Below are positions 44,937 to 52,372 of a DNA stretch of 64,000 nt, piece after piece. The stretch is from Micromonospora coerulea (lineage in GTDB: Bacteria; Actinomycetota; Actinomycetes; Mycobacteriales; Micromonosporaceae), in assembly GCF_016598485.1 (NCBI RefSeq), contig NZ_JAEMUW010000013.1:62001-126000 (forward strand), read 5' to 3'. Position 1 is the stretch's first letter; every line of letters begins with the position of its first letter. The position numbers and the translations under genes were made by a program. The notes below the pieces were generated by a model. It made no database searches. It was not told where the DNA came from and saw only the letters and a program-made list of their open reading frames with translations.

Positions 44937-45934
44937 CGGAAGCGACGACCGACGAGCATCGATCGGGCGCGACCGTGGATAACAGTCCGGAGGAAACGCC
45001 GGCGCGCATTCACATCGTCGTGACCTGCGCGAACCGCAAGAATCTTCCGGTGCCCGCCGCCCTGCGCGTCGGAGCCCTGTCGGACTACCTGCCGAGGCAG
45101 AGGCTCGCGGAGTGGATTCGACGACTGTCCGAACCCGACCGACCTTCCACTGCCGCCACGTCACTCTATGCCGGCGAGCATTGGGCCGCGGCGCGTCAAT
45201 TGGCCACCTCTGTACGCGTGGAGGCGCAACTCTGGGTCTGTTCGGCCGGGTACGGACTGATTCCTGCCACCGCTCACGTCCGTCCCTATGCCGCTACCTT
45301 CGCATTGCGGGATGGAGACTCGGTCGGGCGGAGTTCGACCGAGAACCGCGACTGGTGGCGCGGGCTGAGCGAGTGGGTGGGCCCGGAGCCCGGCGCACCT
45401 CGGTCGTTCTACGACCTCGCCCGAACGAACCCCGACGACACGATCATCGCCGTCCTGTCGGACACCTACCTCCGGCCGTGCAGTGACGATCTCCGTAGGG
45501 CGGCGGGGCAGCTACGCGACCCGCAACGGCTGACGATCGTCGGACCGGCCCAGGCGGATCCCGACCTGAACGAACTGGTCGTCGGGGTGACCGCTCGGAT
45601 GAGGCCGGCGGTCGGCGGCAGCCTGCTCGCCCTCAACGTCCGGGTCGCGCAGCGCCTCGTCGGCCTCGTTACCGCGGACTCCGGCACCCACCGCCGCTCC
45701 CACCTCCGCGCCCTGGCCCACGAACTGGCAGCCACAGCGCCCCCGCCAACGCCTCAAGCTCATCGCGAGCGCATGACCGACGACGAGGTCAAGGCCTTCA
45801 TCCGGCCGCTAGCAGGCGCCGGGCCAACCTCGGCAACGCGCCTGCTTCGCCAGCTACGGGACTCCGGCAAGTCATGCGAGCAGGCACGTTTTAAACAACT
45901 GTTCGACGAGATCTCATTGGATGTGCGCTGCTGA
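44933..45934 (+). CDS. DUF6884/YaaA-like protein, probable DpdC
   Basis: 333 residues from GTG 44933, overlapping the queD stop. N-terminal half shows the DUF6884-like pattern: TCANRK (31-36), SLYAGEHW (around 77-84), WVCSAGYGLI (101-110) and RPYAATF. Its place between queD and dpdB fits DpdC, which in Salmonella is needed to convert dPreQ0 in DNA to dADG (2'-deoxy-7-amido-7-deazaguanosine). The assignment is from position plus fold, not from sequence identity. The C-terminal half contains a conserved-looking VGVTARMRPAVGG block. Confidence 0.78.
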   Translation: MTEATTDEHRSGATVDNSPEETPARIHIVVTCANRKNLPVPAALRVGALSDYLPRQRLAEWIRRLSEPDRPSTAATSLYAGEHWAAARQLATSVRVEAQLWVCSAGYGLIPATAHVRPYAATFALRDGDSVGRSSTENRDWWRGLSEWVGPEPGAPRSFYDLARTNPDDTIIAVLSDTYLRPCSDDLRRAAGQLRDPQRLTIVGPAQADPDLNELVVGVTARMRPAVGGSLLALNVRVAQRLVGLVTADSGTHRRSHLRALAHELAATAPPPTPQAHRERMTDDEVKAFIRPLAGAGPTSATRLLRQLRDSGKSCEQARFKQLFDEISLDVRC

Positions 45935-47076
45935 TGCCGCCCGCACACGATCCCAAGACCATCGCGCGCCGTGCCCTGCGAATCGCCCAGCCCGGCACCC
46001 CGGCCCTCTATCTCTTCACGCTGCAAGCGGAAGAGGTCCTGCAGATCGCGGACATCTCCCGCGTCAGTCGGGACGACGCCGGGAAGCTGATCGGCTACCA
46101 ACGCCCGCAGGTGCGGAAACACATACAAGAGATCGTCGACTACCTCGACAGCGAAGCCGCCGTCTTTCCCAATCCCATCATCCTGGCCCTGTCCTCCAAC
46201 GTACGGTTCCAGTCGAGCAGAGGACCTGGCGCCGCGGACGGACTCGCCACCTCCGGACTACTGAGCATTCCCTTGCCGCAACCCGGCAAGCCCAAGCCCG
46301 CATGGATCGTCGACGGGCAGCAGCGGGCTCTCGCGCTGTCCCGTACCCAGCGGCAGCAGTTTCCGGTGCCGGTGACCGCCTTCGTAGCGGACAGCGTCAG
46401 TTTCCAGCGCGACCAGTTCCTGCGAATCAACAACACCCGCCCGCTACCGCGTGGCCTGGTGACCGAACTCCTGCCGGAGGTCGACAGCCCGCTACCTCCC
46501 CGACTCGCCATACGGAAGGCACCCTCGGCACTGTGCGACGTCCTGAACGTCGACAAGGCATCGCCCTTCTACGGGCTGATCAAGCGGGCGTCGACCAACC
46601 GGCAGCAGTCACCGAATGCGGTGATTACCGATACCGTCGTCGTCGAGATGATCCAGGAGAGCCTCACCTCGCCGGCTGGGTGCCTCTTCCCCTACCGCGA
46701 CGTCACCCGCAACGAGACCGACTTCGACGGAATTCTCCAGGCACTCTGCACCTATTGGTCAGCGGTCCGTGACACCTTCCCCGACGCATGGGGCAAGCCG
46801 CCGAGCAAGAGCCGGCTCATGCACGGAGCAGGCATACGGGCCATGGGACGACTGATGGATCGAGTGTTGGGCACGGTGGATGCCCGTCTCCCCGAGGCGC
46901 CCGAACTGGTCAGCAAACACCTCGCGGTGATTGCGCCGCACTGTCAGTGGACGGGGGGAAGGTGGGACGAGCTCAACCTTCGGTGGAACGAGATTGAAAA
47001 CCTGTCCCGCCATGTGCAGGAGTTGTCCAACTACCTCATCCGCGTCTACCTGAACGAACGGGCGGGAATCCGATGA
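45934..47076 (+). CDS. dpdB: DpdB, DGQHR-domain protein of the Dpd system
   Basis: 380 residues, TGATG overlap with the preceding gene. Contains IVDGQQRALAL (125-135), the DGQHR motif related to DndB/ParB-like proteins, plus GYQRPQV (54-60) and WGKPPSKSRLMHGAGI. In Salmonella DpdB works with DpdA to insert preQ0 into DNA. A second, clearly homologous copy follows dpdA at 48307. Stops by overlapping dpdA. Confidence 0.88.
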   Translation: MPPAHDPKTIARRALRIAQPGTPALYLFTLQAEEVLQIADISRVSRDDAGKLIGYQRPQVRKHIQEIVDYLDSEAAVFPNPIILALSSNVRFQSSRGPGAADGLATSGLLSIPLPQPGKPKPAWIVDGQQRALALSRTQRQQFPVPVTAFVADSVSFQRDQFLRINNTRPLPRGLVTELLPEVDSPLPPRLAIRKAPSALCDVLNVDKASPFYGLIKRASTNRQQSPNAVITDTVVVEMIQESLTSPAGCLFPYRDVTRNETDFDGILQALCTYWSAVRDTFPDAWGKPPSKSRLMHGAGIRAMGRLMDRVLGTVDARLPEAPELVSKHLAVIAPHCQWTGGRWDELNLRWNEIENLSRHVQELSNYLIRVYLNERAGIR

Positions 47077-48314
47077 AGTTTTTCTTTCCTGACAGCCAGG
47101 ACCAGGTAGACCCGACGTTCGACTTCCTCAGTGAGGAACGCGACCCGTTCCGGGTGCGCCAACGCGACGATCTGTACGCGCACGAAGTGCTGAAGCCACC
47201 ACCGTTCAACGGCCTCCTGGTGTCCAAGGCCATCGTGGACGGCACCGCCAGCTCCAGCACCGGCAAGTACACCGGACCCCAGCGCCACCGCCTGTACCGG
47301 CAGGGGGCAAGGGAGTTCTTTCGTCTCAACAACGGGAGTTCGCCCTTGAAGATCATGGGCGATTGCGGTGCCTTCTCCTACGTCGGCGAAGAGAACCCGC
47401 CGTACAGCGTTGAAGAGGTGGTGAGCTTCTACGAGGGGTGTGGATTCGACTACGGCATCTCAGTCGACCACGTTATCTTTCAGTACGAGCCGAAGGTCGT
47501 TCGTACTGATGATGCTGCCGCTGAGTGGGTTCGCAGGCAAAAGATCACCCTCGACTTGGCCGCCGATTTCTGGAGGCGATGCAGCGCTAGCGATGTCCAC
47601 TTCATTCCGCTTGGGGTCGCTCAGGGTTGGAGCCCGGAGTCCTACGCGTACGCCGTAAAGGAACTGCAACGGATCGGGTATCGACGCATTGCCCTCGGGG
47701 GCATGGTGCCGCTCAAGACAAATGAGATCCTCGCCTGCCTTCAGAGGATCGATGACGTACGGGAATCCGATACAGAGTTACATCTGCTGGGAATCAGCCG
47801 TTGCGAAAAGATCCCAACTTTCGCTGACCATGGCGTGACGAGTTTCGACAGCACCTCACCCTTCCGGCAGGCGTTCAAGGACGACCGAGACAATTACTAC
47901 GCCCCCGATCGAACCTTCGTGGCACTCCGCGTTCCCCAGGTTGACGGCAACGCCAAGCTTAAGGCGAGAATTCGCTCCGGCGAGATCAGCCAAGGGCAAG
48001 CCATGCAATTGGAACGCACCGCGCTGGCTCGCCTTCGCCAGTTCGATAAGGACGAGGTCGACGTGGACGCCGCCCTAGAGGCCTTGGCGGCCTACAGCGC
48101 CGTGTGGGATCGCAAGGCTGATAGGACCAGCCAATACCGCGACACTCTTGAAAATCGGCCGTGGCGGGCCTGCGACTGCACGATCTGTGCATCAGTAGGC
48201 ATTGAAGTGATCATCTTTCGTGGCGCCGAGCGCAACAAGCGTCGGGGCTTCCACAACCTACACGTGTTCGGCCAGCGAGTGCGCCGGCAGCTTGGAGAAG
48301 ACGATCGTGACTAA
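47073..48314 (+). CDS. dpdA: DpdA, DNA guanine transglycosylase (TGT-like)
   Basis: 413 residues. The TGT-type barrel carries Asp97 (MGDCGAF), Asp132 (ISVDHV) and the likely nucleophile Asp259 (SFDSTSPF). The zinc site is CDCTIC (Cys367, Cys369, Cys372) with His394 or His397 further on. DpdA swaps guanine in DNA for preQ0, unlike tRNA TGTs. GC is notably lower than in neighbouring core genes (32 of 60 bases in the line at 47461), a sign of transfer. Overlaps dpdB on the left and the next gene on the right. Confidence 0.93.
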   Translation: MKFFFPDSQDQVDPTFDFLSEERDPFRVRQRDDLYAHEVLKPPPFNGLLVSKAIVDGTASSSTGKYTGPQRHRLYRQGAREFFRLNNGSSPLKIMGDCGAFSYVGEENPPYSVEEVVSFYEGCGFDYGISVDHVIFQYEPKVVRTDDAAAEWVRRQKITLDLAADFWRRCSASDVHFIPLGVAQGWSPESYAYAVKELQRIGYRRIALGGMVPLKTNEILACLQRIDDVRESDTELHLLGISRCEKIPTFADHGVTSFDSTSPFRQAFKDDRDNYYAPDRTFVALRVPQVDGNAKLKARIRSGEISQGQAMQLERTALARLRQFDKDEVDVDAALEALAAYSAVWDRKADRTSQYRDTLENRPWRACDCTICASVGIEVIIFRGAERNKRRGFHNLHVFGQRVRRQLGEDDRD

Positions 48315-49503
48315 GCAGGGCCGAAAGAGCGGCATGGTCGAGGCGGGGAACCAGAATAACGTGCTACATCTCCCCGCTCTCGAGATCAGGCAAGGCCCGA
48401 ATCGCCGTCTTTACACCTTCGCCGTGGACGGGAAGCAAGTCCCGTCCTTTGCCGCCGTTTCGCGTGTGCGGCGTGACAGCCAGCAGCAACTACACGGCTA
48501 CCAGCGCCCCGAGGTCCTCGCACACGTGGCGGCAATCCGACGCTACGTGGAGTCCGCCGAGAGCCCCATGCTGCCTAATGCGATCGTGGTGGCCTTCGAC
48601 GACCGAGTTCGCTTCGTTCCGGCTGACACCGCTTTTGACGGCCCTGGTTACGTACGCTCGGGAACTCTCCTGGTACCCGTCAGCGACGACTGGGAGGACG
48701 CCGACAAGCCAGGCTTCATCGTGGACGGCCAGCAGCGTTGCGCCGCTATCCGAGACGCAGGCATCGAGGCGTTCCCGATCTGCGTCACCGCCTTCATCAC
48801 CGCCGACCAGGCTGACCACCGGTCGCAGTTCATCCTCGTGAACTCGACCAAGCCGCTTCCAAAGGGCCTAATTCACGAGCTGCTCCCGGCCGCCTCTGGC
48901 CCGCTGCCGAACCAGCTGCGCGTACGTCAACTCCCCGCGACGGTTCTTGAGCGCCTCAACTTCGACGAGCGTTCACCGCTGCGTCACATGATTCAAACGC
49001 CGACGAATCCTGCCGGCGTCATCAAAGACAACTCCATGCTGCGCATGCTCGAAAACAGCATCTCGGACGGCGTCCTGTATCGCTTCCGTGGCAGCGACAG
49101 CACCTTGCCGAACATCGGACTTATGGTGACCGTACTAAGCGACTTCTGGACTGCGGTGCGGGAGGTATTCGGTGAGGATGCGTGGGGTAAGCCCCCTCGC
49201 AAATCGCGGCTGATGCATGGCGCTGGGATCATTAGCATGGGCTATCTGATGGACGCCATCGCCGACACAAGCGGCAGCGGCGACGATGTTCCGGATACTC
49301 AGGGATTTGCCACGGGATTGAAGACCGTCAAGGATTACTGTCGCTGGACCGAGGGCACGTGGGATCTGGGCGACGGAATTCCGCGCCGGTGGAACGATGT
49401 TCAGAACACCCCTCGGGATATTCAACGAATCACAGACTTCGTGGTTTCCACCTATTATTCCAAGCAGGGGAAGCGGCACGACCGGTCAAGGCGGCTCTTT
49501 TAG
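48307..49503 (+). CDS. Second DGQHR (DpdB-like) protein
   Basis: 398 residues from GTG 48307, overlapping the dpdA stop by 8 bases. Homologous to the DpdB at 45934 along its length: LHGYQRPEV, PNAIVVAF, FIVDGQQRCAAI (138-149), VNSTKPLPKGLIHELLP and AWGKPPRKSRLMHGAGI. It is longer at both ends. It could act with DpdA as the partner DpdB, or as a separate regulator of modification. Convergent with dpdD. Confidence 0.88.
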   Translation: MTKQGRKSGMVEAGNQNNVLHLPALEIRQGPNRRLYTFAVDGKQVPSFAAVSRVRRDSQQQLHGYQRPEVLAHVAAIRRYVESAESPMLPNAIVVAFDDRVRFVPADTAFDGPGYVRSGTLLVPVSDDWEDADKPGFIVDGQQRCAAIRDAGIEAFPICVTAFITADQADHRSQFILVNSTKPLPKGLIHELLPAASGPLPNQLRVRQLPATVLERLNFDERSPLRHMIQTPTNPAGVIKDNSMLRMLENSISDGVLYRFRGSDSTLPNIGLMVTVLSDFWTAVREVFGEDAWGKPPRKSRLMHGAGIISMGYLMDAIADTSGSGDDVPDTQGFATGLKTVKDYCRWTEGTWDLGDGIPRRWNDVQNTPRDIQRITDFVVSTYYSKQGKRHDRSRRLF

Positions 49504-49587
49504 CCGCGCCTCCTGGAGATACCCACGCCGAGGAATCCAGCGCCGGACTGCGCCGTGTGACGCCTGCGCTGCCGGCGTTTGTCGATT

Positions 49588-49621
49588 GCCCTTGGTCCTG
49601 CTGCTGGGCAGGGCCAAGGGC
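49588..49621. terminator. Bidirectional terminator between the two Dpd arms
   Basis: GCCCTTGG (49588-49595) pairs with CCAAGGGC (49614-49621) and inside it CCTGC (49597-49601) pairs with GCAGG (49608-49612), giving a long hairpin with a single internal mismatch. It sits between the convergent ends of the second DpdB-like gene and dpdD. Confidence 0.75.
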
Positions 49622-49688
49622 ACGTATTGCATGGCGAAACGCGGGCGAAGAAAGCGCACTGCCCGAATGCCGATGAAGGCTTAGCGAG

Positions 49689-51845
49689 CTAAGAATCAGT
49701 CGCAGTCAAGGATAGCGAGTGCTCCAACGCCTGCAGGAAGGCGGTCACTCCACGCCCCCGTGGCAAAATCTGTCTACTTCTTGGGCGCGCGGCATCGATG
49801 GCGCCGGTGGCGGAATGGGAGGCGTGCCAGGTGTCGACGATCAGATAATCAGCGCGACGTGCGAGCGACTGCAGCGCCGTTGTGGACACCGTATCGGCAT
49901 TCCCCTCTATCGCTTTGGGTGAGCAGAGCCGAGACAGGCGCTTCTCAAGCGACTCCGCGGCTCGCGGTAGGAGCGAATACAGCCCGACTACTCGACCGTC
50001 AAGCTGTCGCCACAGTCCGTCCGTCTCCTCCGTTGGCTCTTCTGCGGACTGGAGCGGCAGGCCAACCTCTTCGGCAAGCGCCTCCAACTCCGAGCGCTGT
50101 CGCTGGTTGAGCCGCTTCCGGAAGTCCTGCGCCCTGCCCAGGACCTCCATCACCGTGGCGACCTGGCTGCCGGGGTCAGGAGCGGGAGTGTTGAGCAGGA
50201 CCTCGACGAGGCCGAGACCCCAGTCGAACATGGTCGGTGAGGCCACCCGCCGCCAAAGGTCGGCCGCCTGGGCCAGCAACTCCCGGTAACGCGCCTCCGC
50301 CGGTGCCGCCTGCAGTAGTTGGTCGAGCAGAACGAGGTACGCCTCGCGTACCGGCGGGCTCACGTTTTGCTGCTCCGCCAGCACCTCCAGCACGGTGTCG
50401 CAGAACTCCGCCGCCTGCGCCGTACTGGCCGTTTCCGCAGCGGCCAGGCAGAGGAGGTCCAGCGCCATCGCCACCTGGTCCGCGTTGATGCCCGTCCAGG
50501 CATCCAGTATCCCGTTTGCCAACTCGCTCAGCATGGAGGCCGGCAGCGTCCGCAGGCCCTCCCACTGTGCGTGGTGGGCACGCAGTACTTCGGCTGCGCC
50601 GGGCCAGCGTTCATCCCGGCTCAGCCGGGAACCCCACTCCACCCAACCGTCGCAGGTGCTGTCGACGAATTGGGCAAGGTCGTCGACGTCCCGGCGCAGC
50701 CGCCGATCGAGGCTTACCCGTTCCTCCTCGACGAGTCTCTGGACAATCTCAAGTACGGCAGGTGCGTTGCCGCTGTCCTGGATGTCGAGGACGGCCTGCA
50801 CGGCGAACTCGGCGATGTCGGGGTCGGCCATGTCGAGGAAGGCTTGGACGACAGCCTCGTACTGCCTGTTCTCAAACAACGCTCGGACGTCGTCACCGGC
50901 GGTCTCTGTCGGCTGCGGTGTCGTCTGCGCAAGCGCGGCCAAGCGGTGCAGCCGCTCCCGTTCGGCGTTGTCAGCGGCGTGCAGCAGTCGCTGAAATCGC
51001 TCGTCGTCACGCCGGGTCAGGGCGTCCACTGCGGCGACAGCGCGACCGCCGGCGTTGGCCGGGACGTCGACCGCGCCAAGGACGGCGCCATAGCGTGCGC
51101 CGAGTTGGGCGTCTTCGTGCACGTTCTGCGGGGCAAGACCAGCCGCGCACAGGTCGGCCACCTCGGTCCACCACAGCATGTCGAGGAGGACCTCGTTGAC
51201 CACACGGGGCCGGCGAGCCCGCAGCAGTTCTGCCAAATATGGCAATTCGCGGAGCTCGCGCCACCGCTCGAGTTGGCCGAGCAGTTCGATGCGCAAGAAC
51301 CGGAGGTTCTCGGCGCTGAGCTGCCCGGTCAGGCGCAGGTCCCGCAGCGCCTGCTCGGCAAGTCGACCGTCCCGCTGCAGCAGGGCAAGTCGGAAGTCAC
51401 GCAAGAGGTCGACGTGCGAGGGCCGGATGGGGCGTATCCGGGCGTCCCTGCCCTTGGCGGTGGCGACAGCGTCTTCCAGCCGGTCGAGCAACTCACCGGG
51501 GGCGGCATCGACCCGGCGCACGTACGACAGTTGCACCAGGCCCGCCGCCTGCAGGGACCGGTCCGCCTGCTCCGCGCTGGCGGAGAGTTGTACCGCCTCG
51601 AGGGTCGCAGTCGCCGGACCGAGGAACGCCTGTAACACCTCACGCCCCCGACGCTGCCCCTCCCGGTCCTCGGACAGCAGGTAAAAGCCCTGCGGGTGGC
51701 GCTGGAGCGGGACCACCAACCAGCCGTTGGAGCCGCTGACCCAGTTCTGCGCCTGCCCCTCTACGAGCATCTCCACCCGCTCGCGGAGCCCCTTGAAGCG
51801 GGCCGGGTCTCCCACGCCGACCTGCAGCGCCTCCAGCACCGTCAC
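49689..51845 (-). CDS. dpdD: DpdD, accessory protein of Dpd restriction
   Basis: 718 residues from GTG 51845, overlapping the dpdK stop (GTGA). Long helical, repeat-like protein without an obvious nuclease motif; the C-terminus has DYLIVDTWHASHSATGAIDAARP, an enzymatic-looking segment with Asp, His and Thr. In Salmonella dpdD is needed for the restriction-like effect on unmodified DNA. Last gene of the minus-strand arm. Confidence 0.83.
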   Translation of the reverse strand: MTVLEALQVGVGDPARFKGLRERVEMLVEGQAQNWVSGSNGWLVVPLQRHPQGFYLLSEDREGQRRGREVLQAFLGPATATLEAVQLSASAEQADRSLQAAGLVQLSYVRRVDAAPGELLDRLEDAVATAKGRDARIRPIRPSHVDLLRDFRLALLQRDGRLAEQALRDLRLTGQLSAENLRFLRIELLGQLERWRELRELPYLAELLRARRPRVVNEVLLDMLWWTEVADLCAAGLAPQNVHEDAQLGARYGAVLGAVDVPANAGGRAVAAVDALTRRDDERFQRLLHAADNAERERLHRLAALAQTTPQPTETAGDDVRALFENRQYEAVVQAFLDMADPDIAEFAVQAVLDIQDSGNAPAVLEIVQRLVEEERVSLDRRLRRDVDDLAQFVDSTCDGWVEWGSRLSRDERWPGAAEVLRAHHAQWEGLRTLPASMLSELANGILDAWTGINADQVAMALDLLCLAAAETASTAQAAEFCDTVLEVLAEQQNVSPPVREAYLVLLDQLLQAAPAEARYRELLAQAADLWRRVASPTMFDWGLGLVEVLLNTPAPDPGSQVATVMEVLGRAQDFRKRLNQRQRSELEALAEEVGLPLQSAEEPTEETDGLWRQLDGRVVGLYSLLPRAAESLEKRLSRLCSPKAIEGNADTVSTTALQSLARRADYLIVDTWHASHSATGAIDAARPRSRQILPRGRGVTAFLQALEHSLSLTATDS

Positions 51846-52372
51846 AGCACACCCCCAAAGCGGTCGAAGGCGTCCATCCGTGCCTGGGCGACGTAGGTGG
51901 GTTCGCGCCTCAACTCCACCTGCTCCTCGTTGAGGAGGATGCCGTTGTAGGTGATGTTCATGCTGCCAACCAGGGCGTAGTCGTCGCTGGTCAGGGCTTT
52001 GGTGTGCAGGCCGCGGGTGCCGTTCACGACGATCGTGACCTGGTCGGTGACCCGCATGTCGACGGTGAGCCGTTCAATGCGACGGCGGAACGTGTCGTTG
52101 TGGGCGTCAGACGTCGTCGCGATCACCACTTGCGTCCCCTCGGCCGCCAAGCTGGTGAGGACTTCAGCGAGCCGGATAGGCCGGCGTCCGTAACGGGTCA
52201 GGGCCGGATAGGTGCCGCCACGGTTGTCGACGACCTCAACGTCGGAGATCCACGGCGACACCAGCCACAGACACCTGCTGGGCTTGACGAGTTCCGCAGC
52301 GCACAACGCGCCGAGCAGGTCCAGCACCTCACTCGCGCTCTGCGCCTTGGACTTGCGAATCACCCTGTTCAC
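51842..52372 (-). CDS. dpdK: DpdK, phospholipase D-like nuclease
   Basis: 176 residues from GTG 52372 (GGGAGG four bases upstream), overlapping dpdJ. The HKD motif is HTKALTSDDYALVGSMN (His-x-Lys-x4-Asp, then GSMN), as in PLD-superfamily nucleases such as Nuc and BfiI. One HKD motif per chain means it would act as a dimer. Likely the DNA-cleaving subunit of the restriction arm. Confidence 0.88.
   Translation of the reverse strand: MNRVIRKSKAQSASEVLDLLGALCAAELVKPSRCLWLVSPWISDVEVVDNRGGTYPALTRYGRRPIRLAEVLTSLAAEGTQVVIATTSDAHNDTFRRRIERLTVDMRVTDQVTIVVNGTRGLHTKALTSDDYALVGSMNITYNGILLNEEQVELRREPTYVAQARMDAFDRFGGVL

Noticed and set aside
43232..49503. Queuosine tRNA or toyocamycin-type biosynthesis
   Set aside because: queC/E/D alone fit these, but the adjacent DpdA-type transglycosylase, DGQHR proteins and helicase/nuclease arm make DNA modification the better explanation; no queA/queF/queG or toyocamycin tailoring genes are present.
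45934..49503. Phosphorothioation (Dnd) system
   Set aside because: The DGQHR proteins resemble DndB, but no dndA, dndC, dndD or dndE-like genes are present.
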